64,000 bases of DNA from Boesenbergia rotunda (Eukaryota > Streptophyta > Magnoliopsida > Zingiberales > Zingiberaceae), in the NCBI GenBank assembly GCA_024364735.1, contig JAGFNQ010000282.1:519733-583732 (forward strand), in the 5' to 3' direction. The notes under the pieces were generated by a model. That model was given only the letters and a program-made list of their open reading frames with translations, was not told the DNA's origin and did not search any database. Within the stretch, counting starts at the first letter, position 1. Every line of letters starts with the position of its first letter. Positions 45,768 through 56,339 of the stretch are shown here, piece after piece. The translations under genes were made by a program, and so were the position numbers.

Positions 45768-47372
45768 CGTTGTTGCCATTGATTTGGTTCTGAGGTTGTT
45801 GCAAGACGTTGATTTGGTAGGATTGGAGTTATTTGGTCAATTTGGGATGATTTGATTTCTCGGTGTTGTTCAAGTTCTTAAGCCTTTGTTGAGATTTCAG
45901 ATCTGGTGATTGGGATCGGTTTATGAAGTTATGGATGTCTGATTTCTGAGTTCTTGCTTTAACACATGATTCCGTTTGGGATTTCTAATCTGGATTGGTA
46001 TGGTGGGTGTTCTGTTTGTTCTTGGACATACTGCAGGATGGAATTAGGTTTTCACCGTGAGTGCTGAATTCATTGCTGGGCTCTTAGTACATTTTGGAGT
46101 TGAAGTGTGCCTTGTTATGATTGCATGGTTGTTTTTGGAATCTCCTTGCTGTATGTTGCGTGTATATGGATTTTGATCCAATTCTTGGAATGTGGATTGA
46201 TCTGTGGCCGTGAGATCACGTTGTAGTTTCATACCTGTGTTGGGTGTTGATTGGAGATTTAGGTTTTAGTTCCCTATTCATATTCATCTTTATGAGCTTG
46301 GATACTATGGATGGATATTGGGATGATCTACTGTGTGTTGGTTTTTAGGCTGCCGTGAGTGTGGATTTTGTCATGAGTTATGACTCTTGGTAATAACCCC
46401 TGTACTGCATTGAGTTTGATCTAGTGGGATTGAGTTTGTTATCCGGCCTAAGGTGGAGCTAGATTTTGATTAGCTATTTAGTTTATATATTAGTAGCTAA
46501 AAATTGTGTTTATATACAGGACGTTGTTCTGGTACGGACGGGTGGACCCGAGGTTCTTTTTGGACCCGATCGTTGTTGCCATTGATTTGGTTCTGAGGTT
46601 GATGCAAGACGTTGATTTGGTAGGATTGGAGTTATTTGGTTAGTTTGGGTTGATTTGATTTCTCGGTGTTGTTCAAGTTCTTAAGCCTTTGTTGTGATTT
46701 CAGATCTGGTGATTGGGATCAGTTTATGAATTATGGATGTCTGATTTCTAAGTTCTTGCTTTTACCCATGATTTCGTTTGGGATTTCTAATCTGGATTGG
46801 TATGGTGGGTGTTCTGTTTGTTCTTGGACATACTGCAGGATGGAATTAGGTTTTCACCGTGAGTGCTCAATTCATTGATGGGCTCTTAGAACATCTTGTA
46901 GTTAAAGTGTGCCTTATTATGATTGCATGGTTGTTTTTGGAATCTCCTTTCCGTGTGTTGTGTGTATATGGATTTTGATCGAGTTCTTGGAATGTGGATT
47001 GATCTGTGGCCAAGAGATCACGTTGTAGCTTCATACCTGTGTTGGGTGTTGATTGGAGATTTAGGTTTTAGTTCCCTGCTCATATTTATCTTTATGAGCT
47101 TGGATACTATGGATGGATATTGGGATGATCTACTATGTGTTGGTTTTTGGGCTGCCGTGAGTGTGGATTTTGTCATGAGTTATGACTCTTGGTAATAACC
47201 CCTGTACTGTATTGAGTTTGATCTAGTGGATAGAGTTTGTTATCCGGCCTAAGGTGGAGCTAGATTTTGATTAGCTATTTAGTTTATATATTAGTAGCTA
47301 AAAATTGTGTTTATATACAGGACGTTGATCTGGTATGGACGGGTGGACCCGAGGTTCTTTTTGGACACAGAC
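45768..47372 (+). repeat. ~0.8 kb tandem duplication inside the gypsy LTR
   Basis: Two near-identical copies start CGTTGTTGCCATTGATTTGG at 45768 and 46571. Both run to GGTGGACCCGAGGTTCTTTTTGGAC. They differ by scattered substitutions and a few short indels. Each ends with a TTTATATACAG|GAC junction that looks like a 3' splice site. Confidence 0.9.
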
Positions 47373-47695
47373 TTCGCATTTGGAGGAGGGTATCTCTGAC
47401 ACTTCTTTTAGATTAGTTATAGATATATGCTTGATATGCTTTGTTTAGCAATAGAGTAATAGATTGTGATATAACTCTTCTATTTGCCTTGCTGATACTG
47501 TTTATGCTAGACCTGACATGTTATACCTATACCTTAAGAACTTAGGTTACGGTGCATTATCTACGATTCTTGCATATCATGTTGATATAGGTGGACTAGA
47601 TAGTGAATGTTGTTTGACCAGTGTCATGCATCATCGTACACTGTGCATCACTGTCGATCAGGGGCCCCCTTTGCGGGTGAGTCAGGTCTACAGTC

Positions 47696-47700
47696 ATACT
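47696..47700. repeat. Target-site duplication ATACT (left)
   Basis: ATACT precedes the LTR start at 47701 and recurs at 54208-54212 after the 3' LTR end, defining the outer limits of the Sirevirus-like insertion. Confidence 0.9.
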
Positions 47701-49090
47701 TGTTGGTGCAGACAGCACCCAAGTCGAACTTGTATTTTGATAATGGCAAAAGGGTACAAAAGTTAAGATATTATGTTGATATAACATGTTCACTAAGTAT
47801 ACAGGAAAAGAAGTCCTAGGTACACTAGGCACGAAGTCCTGGTCGAGGACTGAGCATGAAGCCCTGGCAAGAAGCTGGGCACCGAAGACCTGCTCGGAAG
47901 GTGGGCACGAAGTCTTGGTCGAGGACTGGGCACGAAGCCCTGGCAAGGAGCTGGGCACCGAAGACCTGCTAGGAAGGTAGGCACGAAGACCTGCTCGGAA
48001 GGTGGGCATGAAGACCTGCTCGGAAGGTGGGCACGAAGACCTGGTCAGGTGCATTGGGCAAAAGTCCAACAGGAGGAACCGGTTGGCAAAAGATAAACTC
48101 TCCTGAGAGGAGTAGGTGAGGACGTGTTCCCCATCGAGGGAACAGTAGGCGTCGGCTCGCCCTAGGGCTCCATTTTGGAGACCCAAAGTCAGAACCAAGA
48201 CAGCTACGGCTGTAAAAATCACTAACGTTCTTGCTTTATTATGTTTGAACTAACCCTGGATGCAGGACCGAAGGAACGAGTCTCTGCAGCTCAGAACACC
48301 TCAAAGGAGTGAGACAACAGCTGGGTTGGGCGCCCGGGAGGTCCCGGGCGCCCTAGGTAAAAGCCAAACAAGAGTTGAGCAAGAGTACGCTTCGGAAACT
48401 TACTGGGCGGGGCACCCCCATGCTCCCGGGCACCCTCGTGCTCTCGGGCGCCCTGGATGCCTCGGGCGCCCCGGGCTCAAGTCAATGAAGCGGATAAAAC
48501 TTATCCAGCCGAGAAGCCAGTGGAAAGAGTCAACCAGTGCGCCCCCTGCGTTCCGGGCGCCCCCGGTCAAACCTTAGCCCAATCCTGGAGGGATAACGGC
48601 TGACCGAGACTTGTCCGGATTGACTGACACGTGGGGGGCACCCCCAACGTTCAGGCCGCCCCGGGAGGCTATAAAAAGCCCCTCGACCCCAAGGCTTCGA
48701 ACATCACTACTTCCAACGCCAATACGCTCTTCTACTCAAGCGCTCTGCTCCGGAAACCTCCAAACTCGAGAAACAAGCGTCGACGATGTCCCTCTGCTCC
48801 GAGATACATTCCACACCGGACGTCGGTAACGAAGAGCTGTCCTTTTAAGTTTGTTGTACTACAATTGTTATACAATTCTTGTAAACCTTTTGCGCTCATA
48901 TGGAATTGCCCGCAGTAAACGGTCAACGACCGTGGGCCTTGGAGTAGGAGCCGACCGCGACTCCGAACCAAGTAAAACCCCTTGCGTTTTTGCGTTGTTC
49001 TTTAACTTTCCGCTGCGTATGCTCTTATCTTTAATCCGAACGGTTTACGATATTCACCCCCCCCCTCTATTGTATTCTCTCGATCCAATA
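47701..49090 (+). repeat. 5' LTR of the Sirevirus-like element
   Basis: It starts TGTTGGTGCAGACAGCACCC. A minisatellite of ~27-base GGGCACGAAGACCTGCTCGG-type units fills 47820-48050, and GGGCGCC-type repeats lie at 48330-48570. TATAAAAA is at 48670-48677, followed by a CCCC-rich ATATTCACCCCCC stretch near the end. The last bases are CCAATA, where the 3' LTR has CCAACA. Confidence 0.85.
48670..48677 (+). promoter_or_regulatory. LTR TATA box
   Basis: TATAAAAA is followed by GCCCCTCGACC. The equivalent position in the 3' LTR has been removed; the retained sequence resumes immediately downstream. Confidence 0.7.
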
Positions 49091-49092
49091 AG

Positions 49093-49104
49093 TGGTATCA
49101 GAGC
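49093..49104 (+). promoter_or_regulatory. Primer-binding site, initiator tRNA-Met type
   Basis: TGGTATCAGAGC lies two bases after the 5' LTR end. Confidence 0.92.
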
Positions 49105-49306
49105 GGGGAAGTTCAAAATTGGTGCAACCACCAATTTGAGAATTTTTCGGATTTTTACGAAATCTTTTTAATTCTCTTTCCGTTCGAAATTTGTCTCGTT
49201 AATCGAGGTTGGTGCAACACCCCTCGATAAATATTTTTTTTCCCGCACTACTAATCCAAGACCAAGTCTTGGGATATTTTCTCTTTTACTCTTATTTTTA
49301 GATAAA

Positions 49307-50953
49307 ATGGCCATGCAAGAAGGATTCAGCACAGCCAGACCACCACTTTTCAGTGGGGAGGACTTCTCCTACTGGAAAAGTCGGATGGAGGTCCACTTGA
49401 AAACTCAGGTGGGCATGTGGATAATCATCCAGTCTGGCCTGGAGATTCCAAAGAATGCTGAAGGAGTGCCACAGTCTTACACTGAGTGGGATACCGCTCT
49501 GAAAAGAAAAATTGAAGCCGATGCCAAAGCAACCCAGACACTTCAATGCGGCCTGACCAAGGAAGAGTTGAATCGGGTAGGACCATTCAACAGTGCCAAG
49601 GAGTTGTGGGGTAAGCTGATCGAGCTGCACAAAGGAACTTCAGATACTCGAATCAGCAAGAGAGATCTCCTCCTGAACAAGCTGTACACGATCAAGATGA
49701 ACGACAACGAAACAGCAGCACAACTCCATGCCAGAATTCAGGAGTTAATGAACGGACTACACACCATCGGTCACAAGGTAGAAAACCGTAACCTAATAAG
49801 GTACGCTCATAATGCTTTCCCGAGAAACACCTTGTGGGCATCTATGGTAGATGCATACAAGGTTTCAAGGGACCTTTCAAAAATTAAATTAGATGAACTA
49901 TTTTCAGAACTTGAGTTACATGAGCAGACTAACTGCACCCTGGCCGAGAAAGACATTGCCTTTATTGCAGGTAAAGCTGGAAAGATATCCAAGAAGAAAC
50001 CTCAACCTGCACCCGAGTCTGATTCAGACTCAGACTCAGAAGACGACGAAGGAGATCGACATAAGCTGGTCCGACTGGCCCGGAACTACTACAAGGAATT
50101 GAAGAATCAATCCAATAGAGGAAAGGCCAGCCGAAAGAAGGAAGATCAAGCTGAATCAACTAAGAACAAATCAAGTGTGACTTGCTTCGAGTGCAACAAA
50201 AAGGGACATTTTAAATTCGAATGCCCTAACCTAAAAGAAGCCAAGAAAGCAAGAAGAAAGAAAGCACTTCAGGCAATGTGGGACGAGTCCTCCTCCGAGG
50301 AAGAAGAAGAGGCCCCACAGTCTAACCTGTTTGCACTAACCGCCTTAGAAGAAATTGAGACCGAGTCAGAATCGGAGCCGGATGACGGCAAACTCACTTT
50401 TTCAGAAAATGGCGAAATAACTGTAAGTGGTTTTTCTAGAATTCAATTATGTAAATTAATTTCTTATCTTTCTCGAGATTTGACAAAAGCCAAAATCCGA
50501 GTCGAGTCTCTCAGACAGGAAGTAAAACTCCTGAAAGAGAGAGCAGACTCTGAACCCTTAACTGAGAAGGTTCAAGAAGGAACCTCTGCTCAAGTTGAAA
50601 AACTTGAAACAGAGAACTCTTTCTTGAAAACTCAAGTTAAGGATCTTAGAGCTGCGTTAGAACGATTCACTTCTGGTTCCAAGGGTCTTGACATGATTCT
50701 TGGAAAACAGAAGTCGGTCCTAAATCGATCTGGATTGGGCTATAGAACCAAATCTAGACAAAGATCCTACTATGCTGTATTGAACCAGTCCAGACCTAAA
50801 GTTCAGGCATGGGTACCCAAACTGTGCTTGAACAAACAAACTGGATCAAATCAGTATTGGATCCCCAAGGACAAGATTGACATCTTGTCGAACCATTACC
50901 GCGACTTTAGTCCAGGGGGAGCCAAATTAAAAATAATATTCATAGTTAGATAA
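49307..50953 (+). CDS. Sirevirus-like Gag (548 aa)
   Basis: This is an uninterrupted frame of 548 codons for the capsid/nucleocapsid protein. The N-terminal ~220 residues match copia gag domains (MAMQEGFSTARPPLFSGEDF start, LWGKLIELHKGT, LLNKLYTIKMNDNETAAQL, LIRYAHNAFPRNTLWASM). An acidic Ser/Asp run (around 235-250) precedes the zinc knuckle CFECNKKGHFKFEC (from about 293). A Glu-rich segment and a heptad-like, coiled-coil-prone stretch follow (about 380-465, with VESLRQEVKLLKERAD). KATQT at 74-78 fits the dynein light chain LC8 motif, an interaction reported for Sireviruses. The C-terminus reads QAWVPK, which normally leads toward protease, but here a stop closes gag and pol resumes 690 bases later. 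It could still be translated. Confidence 0.85.
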   Translation: MAMQEGFSTARPPLFSGEDFSYWKSRMEVHLKTQVGMWIIIQSGLEIPKNAEGVPQSYTEWDTALKRKIEADAKATQTLQCGLTKEELNRVGPFNSAKELWGKLIELHKGTSDTRISKRDLLLNKLYTIKMNDNETAAQLHARIQELMNGLHTIGHKVENRNLIRYAHNAFPRNTLWASMVDAYKVSRDLSKIKLDELFSELELHEQTNCTLAEKDIAFIAGKAGKISKKKPQPAPESDSDSDSEDDEGDRHKLVRLARNYYKELKNQSNRGKASRKKEDQAESTKNKSSVTCFECNKKGHFKFECPNLKEAKKARRKKALQAMWDESSSEEEEEAPQSNLFALTALEEIETESESEPDDGKLTFSENGEITVSGFSRIQLCKLISYLSRDLTKAKIRVESLRQEVKLLKERADSEPLTEKVQEGTSAQVEKLETENSFLKTQVKDLRAALERFTSGSKGLDMILGKQKSVLNRSGLGYRTKSRQRSYYAVLNQSRPKVQAWVPKLCLNKQTGSNQYWIPKDKIDILSNHYRDFSPGGAKLKIIFIVR

Positions 50954-51625
50954 ATCTCTATTCTTGTTTTAAATTGCATGCTTGCTTGTTTATTTAATTT
51001 CTGCAATTTACCATGCTTAGACTTAGGAATGGTTAGTTTAAGGACTGAACCAACTTAACTGAAATTTGAACAACATAGTATTGGGTGGAGGTGAGATGAT
51101 AGTACGTTAGGGAAGCCAATTCTAATAAGGTCAAACATACTCTACTTGGTCTCTTTAGACTGGTGAAACTAGCCGAAGCTACCGATCCAAGACCCAAACT
51201 AGTTAGACCAGAATTTTTCAAAAAATAGTTTTGAAAATGAAATTTCATTAAAAGGCTTTGTCAAGGAAAGGGTTGATGATCCAATAAGGCTACAGCCAAA
51301 GAAGGCCTAGTGCCTCGCCAAGACCTGGAAGCCAATTTTTGAAATTCAAATTCAAATTATTCATTGCCAAATTTGAATCGAACACAAATTTTCAATTAAT
51401 TGTAGATTCAAACATTTTTTAAATAAACTCAAAATCAACTGTTTTCAAAATTAATTCAATTTTTTTTCAAAATAATTCTATCTACCAAAACCTGTCTCAA
51501 AAAACCTATAAGGCTAACGTGATTGATAACCCTAGATTTGGGTGAGACAGACTAGGCTGTGAAAATTAATTTAGGCTATTCCTGATTCTAATTGGATCTA
51601 AATGAACAAAACTCTTTATGTATAG
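50954..51625 (+). other. Non-coding spacer between gag and pol
   Basis: About 670 bases are A/T-rich with many stops in all frames. No domain is seen. The 3' edge reads TTTATGTATAG just before in-frame pol sequence, which resembles a 3' splice site. A spliced gag-pol link is possible but unproven. Confidence 0.5.
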
Positions 51626-53790
51626 GAACATAAAGATTTGGACCAATGGATATTAGATAGCGGATGCTCCAGACACATGACTGGAGATAAATTGAAATTC
51701 ACCAAACTCAAGTTCAAAAACCTAGGCTCAGTAGCATTTGGCAACAATGCTACACTCAAGGTGATTGGGTCAAGTAATATTGAACTCAAATATGACTTTG
51801 TTATTAAGAAAGTTCTTTTGGTTGAAAATTTTAAATTTAACTTGCTTAGCATAAGTCAATTGTGTGATACTGGTTATGTAGTTACCTTCACCAATTCTAA
51901 CTGCCTGATTAGAAACGTGCAAGATTCAGAAATCATGCTTAAGGACACTAGGACAAATAACGTTTACACTATAAACCTACCACTAGTACCTAAATGCATG
52001 TTAACTCAGTTAGAACAATCAAACCTCTGGCATAGGAGATTAGGTCACACAAATTTGAAAATAATTTCGAAAATCACCCAACTTGGCCTAATCAAAGGTA
52101 TCCTTAAATTAAAAATCATGAAAACTTAATATGTGAATCATGTAATCAAGGTAAACAAACCAGGTCTAATCACAAACTAATTCAATCTGATCTAACTCAA
52201 ACCACACTTGAGCTCCTGCACCTTGACCTATTTTATTCACATGGAGCCAAGTCACTAAGCGGAAACTGGTACTGCCTAGTAATAGTTGATGATTACTCTA
52301 GGTTTACCTGGGTTAAGTTTCTAAAGACCAAAGATGAAATCCTAAACCTATTTAATGACTTTTGTAAGTTAATTGAAAATCAAAATGATACAAAAATCAA
52401 AAGACTTAGGAGTGACCACGGGGGAGAATTTGAAAATCAACTATTCGAGAAATTTTATAAAGTAAATGGGTACATACACGTATTTTCGTGTCCTAGAACC
52501 CCCCAGCAAAATGGGATAGTCGAAAGGAAAAATAGAACCCTACATGAAGCCGCTAGGGCTATGCTCAATGAATTTAACCTAGCTAACCAATATTGGGCAG
52601 AAGCAATTAGTATGGCTTGCTACATCCAAAATAGGGTACTAATCAACAACCGACACAATAAAACACCCTATGAATTATACTACCATAGACTTCCAAACTT
52701 ATATTACCTAAGGGTCTTTGGGTGCAAAGTCCATATCCTAAACACCAAGGACTATCTAGGTAAATTCTAGTCTAAGTCAACCCCAGGCATCTTCTTAGGA
52801 TACTCAACAACAAGTAGAGCCTATAGGGTTTACAACAAACAAACTAAGAAAATTGAAAAAACAACCAATCTAATATTTGATGAAGAAATTAACTCAAAAT
52901 CTGATAATCCAGATCTAACTTCATCAAATACTGATCAAGAAGATAATGAACAAGCTGTTGAAACTTTAATTGAACCCATAAACGAACTAACTATTAAACC
53001 AACTAATGAGCCAATTGAACCAACTATTGAACCAATAATTGAACCAACTCAAATAGTTGAATCAAATAGTGAACCAAATCGATCAGCTGGACCTGAGGCT
53101 GAACCAAGTTCTAGAAAAACCAAGAAACCCAGACTCAGTCACCCAACCGATCAAATTGTGGGTGATCCAACTCTAGGAGTCAGAACTAGGTCTTCCTATA
53201 GAAACCTTAGTCAGATAGCAATGATTTCAAAAATAGAACCTAAGACTATAGAGGAAGCCCTACCTGATCCTGATTGGATCATAACTATGCAAGAAGAGTT
53301 AGCCCAATTTGAGAGGAACCAAGTCTGGGAACTAGTACCTAAACCTGAGGGCAAATCCATCATTGACACTAAGTGAGTGTTTAGGAATAAGTTAAATGAT
53401 CAAGGAGAAATAGTCAGAAATAAAGCCCGCTTAGTAGCTAAAGGGTTCAGTCAAGTAGAAGGGTTAGATTATGACGAAACCTATGCCCCAGTAGCTAGAC
53501 TTGAGTCCATTAGGATGTTATTAGCCTTTGCATCCCATAAAGGATTTAAACTCTATCAAATGGATGTAAAGTCAGCCTTTCTAAATGGATTCATTAAAGA
53601 AGAAGTCTATGTAGGACAACCCCCTGGTTTTGAGAACTTAGAAAGACCTGACCATGTTTACAAACTCACTAAAGCACTTTATGGACTAAAACAAGCACCT
53701 AGGGCCTGGTATGAACGCTTATCAACTTACCTAATTTCTAAAGAATTTAAACAAGGATAAATTGACTCAACCCTATTTATCAAAACCTTA
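51626..53790 (+). pseudogene. Sirevirus-like pol (protease-integrase-partial RT), broken
   Basis: The protease (WILDSGCSRHMTGDK) begins near 51638 with the DSG catalytic box intact. GAG-pre-integrase (LWHRRLGHTNL) follows, then the integrase zinc site (CESCNQGKQ), YCLVIVDDYSRFTW, RLRSDHGGEFEN and PRTPQQNGIVERKNRTLHE. A variable repeat-like linker has several EPI/EPT repeats (52970-53060). RT then begins (QVWELVPKPEG, YDETYAPVARLESIR, MDVKSAFLNG, YGLKQAPRAWYERL). Breaks are a frameshift near 52105-52129 and stops at 52768-52770, 53374-53376 and 53758-53760. RT ends before the YVDD box because the rest is deleted. Confidence 0.9.
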
Positions 53791-53791
53791 T

Positions 53792-54207
53792 CAAAGCCCC
53801 TCGACCCCAAGGCTTCGAACATCACTGCTTCCAACGCCAATACGCTCTTCTACTCAAGCGCTCTACTCCGGAAACCTCCCAACTCGAGATACAAGCGCCG
53901 ACGACGTCCCTCTTCTCTGAGATACATTCCACACCGGACGTCGGTAATGAAGAGCTGTCCTTTTAAGTTTACTGTACTACAATTGTTATACAATTCTTGT
54001 AATCCTTTTGCGCTCATATAGAATTGCCCGCAGCAAACGGTCAACGATCGTGGGCCTTGGAGTAGGAGCCGACCGCGACTCCGAACCAAGTAAAACCGCT
54101 TGCGTTTTTGCGTTGTGCTTTAACTTTCCACTGCGTATGCTGTTATCTTTAATCCAAAATGGTTTACGATATTCACCCCCCCTCTATCGTATTCTTTCGA
54201 TCCAACA
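53792..54207 (+). repeat. Truncated 3' LTR (R/U5 side only)
   Basis: The 416 bases starting AAAGCCCCTCGACCCC correspond to 48675-49090 of the 5' LTR and end CCAACA. Everything upstream, including the TATA box, is missing. Confidence 0.9.
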
Positions 54208-55345
54208 ATACTGACCTACCCATACGGCCACTCATGGGTTAGTGGTTGATAGAGTATTTGGTAGTGTGCTCTTTGCTGCTCCGCTCATGTACTCATGGGT
54301 TAATGAATTGGAGCATGGTAGCAGACAGAGATCCCTCCTTGAGTAGTCCATATACTAGGAGATGAGAGGGAGAGGTCTCTCCCCCATTTATATACATGGG
54401 GTAGGGGTAATAGTCAGACAGAGATGTCCTCCAGAGATGGCCTGGGGCTGATAGAGATATCGCCAGGATAGGTCATGGAGTAGGGTAATTACACCGACAG
54501 CATTCCGTCTACTCGATCGCTCAGGAGTAGTGATGACAGAGTACAGACAGCAGTCACAGCCCTACATCGGAGGGTGGCCTCTGCTCAGCTTCCTCCCGTA
54601 CATAGGTGACGATGTCTGACTGACGGGAGGGGTGACCATGTCATTGCACCATGTGCATACACATATTTTTCACTTGCCTGTGTTTGCTATACTTGGATGC
54701 TGAATATGATTGACATGCACATACAGGAGACCTTTATATCATGGATTTGGCGACTCTGCTACATTGGTATGGCATTTTCTATTCCCTCTTTCAGTCGTAC
54801 TTATTACTGCCTGTACATGTGTTATGTCGATAGCCTATTACACTATTGTTAGCTTAGACTATCCTGCGTATATGATGAGATATCCGCTGAGTGCTGTGTA
54901 CTCACCCCGTTAGCTCCTTGTTTTTATTTCAGGATGATCGACTGGAGTGCCCGACAACCTGTCCCTGCTCGTGTGTTTTTGAGACGATTCTCGGGGATTG
55001 TCTTGCTATTTTGATGGGGTACATGTTGGAACCCTCTTTCTGTTCATTTTGACTTTTCGTTTCTGCTGTTATATTCGTTATCCATTGGGTTGTTTACATG
55101 GCAGTATAGTTGTCCTTTTGTATGCTATGGAGGCCTTGATTCATTTTGTTTTGTCGTAAGTTGTACCGGTACGTAGCTTTTGTCTTCATTGGCATTTTCA
55201 TTTACTACAGACGGTTGTTACAGCCCTATAGGCTATTGTACAATTGGCCGAGGTGATCATAGAGGTTAGGGTTTTGAATTGTCCGCCGGGTCGAGGGAGT
55301 GGCAGCCCGGTCAGTATCGGACGGGCAGTTCCTCGAGGCGTGACA
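54208..55345 (+). repeat. Very long gypsy 5' LTR, second part
   Basis: This is the continuation of 45264-47700 after the insertion, starting with the second ATACT. It ends GAGGCGTGACA. A TTTTTATTTCAG|GATGATC junction at about 54920-54935 resembles a plant 3' splice site, as does the one in the duplicated units. No coding domain is seen. Confidence 0.75.
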
Positions 55346-55352
55346 ATTTATT

Positions 55353-55490
55353 TGGTATCAGAGCCAGGTTCTTGAGATACCTTGTGGTCTTGTGGGTGTT
55401 TTTCGGATTTTATGTCGGAGTCGTTTTCTCGATGGACGCGATTGGGACATGGTGGCGACGGGACTCCTCCAGACGACATGAGGTATATGA
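55353..55490 (+). promoter_or_regulatory. Gypsy primer-binding site and start of leader
   Basis: TGGTATCAGAGCCAGG lies seven bases after the LTR end and marks the preceding LTR as 5'. The leader continues only to 55490 before another LTR interrupts it. The gag-pol of this element is not in the window. Confidence 0.85.
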
Positions 55491-56339
55491 TGTTGGTGAA
55501 GGAAGCACCATATCGAACCTTGTTTTGACATTGGTAAAGGATTCAAAGTTAAGTACTATTTGTGGTCTAATATGTTCATTAAGTGTGCAGGAAGTAAAGA
55601 CCTAGCGAAGGGCCGCTAGGCACCTGGCAAAGGACAGCCAGGAAACAAAGTCCTAGCGAAGGACTGCTAGGCACCTAGCGAAGGACTGCCAGGAAACCAA
55701 CTCCTAGCGAAGGGCTGCTAGGCACCTGGCGAAGGACAGCCAGGAAACAAAGTCCTAGCGAAGGGCTGCTAGGCACCTGGCGAAGGACTGCCAAGAAACT
55801 AAGTCCTACCGAAGGGCTGCCAGGCACCTGGCAAAGGACTGCTGGGCAAAATTCCAACCGGAGGAGCCGGTAGGCAAAAGGTAAACTCTCCTGAGAGGAG
55901 TAGGTGAGGACGTGTTCCCCATCGAGGGAACAGTAGGCGTCGGTTCGACCTAGGATTCCATTTGGGAGACCCGAAGTCAGAACCAAGACAGTTACGGCTG
56001 TATGAAATTATCTAATACTCTTACTTTGTTGTTTTGGAACTAACCCTGGATGCAGGACTGAAGGAATGAGTTTCTGTAGCTCAGAACGCCGCAAAGGAGA
56101 GGTGCAGCAGCTGAGTAGGGCGCCCTGTAGGTCCCGGGCACCCCCAAGGGCAAAGCAAACAACCAAGCAAGGAGTTGCCTCGAAACTGCTCTAAGCAGGG
56201 CGCCCTGGAGGTCCCGGGTGCCCTGAGTCAATGCCAAGAAATGAACCGAAGCAAAGAAGCAACCGTGAAGCCTGTTGACCGAGTCAAGCAGGGCGCCCCC
56301 AACAGCCAGGGCGCCTCCAACAGCCAGGGCGCCCCCAGT
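55491..56339 (+). repeat. Sirevirus-like LTR, 5' part, interrupted
   Basis: It starts TGTTGGTGAAGGAAGCACC. A hairpin minisatellite fills 55600-55850, then a block shared with the 47701 LTR (GGAGGAGCCGGT..., GAGTAGGTGAGGACGTGTTCCCCATC) and GGGCGCC-type repeats (56115-56335). It ends at 56339 where a TGTTGATG-family LTR begins. The flank 55486-55490 (TATGA) is a candidate duplication. Confidence 0.75.
55600..55852 (+). repeat. Alternating CCTAGC/CCTGGC hairpin minisatellite
   Basis: Ten 20-base units have 6-base arms and an 8-base spacer (GAAGGACT, GAAGGGCT, AAAGGACA and similar). They mostly alternate between CCTAGC...GCTAGG and CCTGGC...GCCAGG, joined by CA and an AAACAAAGT-type 9-base linker, giving a 51-base period. 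Confidence 0.9.

Larger units (their letters stand above)
45264..47700 (+). repeat. Very long gypsy 5' LTR, first part
   Basis: It starts TGTTAAAATACCGAAACTCGG. A CTTATAAAGC box lies near 45410, only ~150 bases into the LTR, followed by a C/T-rich leader (45430-45560). Most of the remainder is a tandem duplication. It is interrupted at 47700 by a Sirevirus-like element and resumes at 54213, ending ...GCGTGACA at 55345. Without the insertion the LTR is about 3.57 kb. The frames at 46666-47195 lie in the duplicated segment and are not convincing genes. Confidence 0.7.
47701..54207 (+). mobile_element. Sirevirus-like Ty1/copia element with large 3' internal deletion
   Basis: The element has a 1390-base 5' LTR, primer site, intact gag, non-coding spacer and decayed pol, and then jumps to the last 416 bases of the 3' LTR. 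ATACT duplications flank it, so both outer ends are original. The rest of RT, RNase H, any envelope-like ORF, the polypurine tract and the U3 of the 3' LTR are deleted. Shared LTR segments (48675-49090 and 53792-54207) differ at roughly 25 positions, so the insertion is older than the gypsy element at 11394. It cannot be autonomous. Confidence 0.9.

Noticed and set aside
46666..47195. Hydrophobic frames of 70 and 90 codons
   Set aside because: They lie in the duplicated LTR segment, the equivalent first unit does not keep them open in the same way, and no domain is recognisable.
45264..47700. Promoter plus C/T-rich 5' UTR resembling the start of a host gene
   Set aside because: The stretch ends, after an inserted element, at a TGACA terminus followed by a tRNA-iMet primer site (55353), so it is an LTR.
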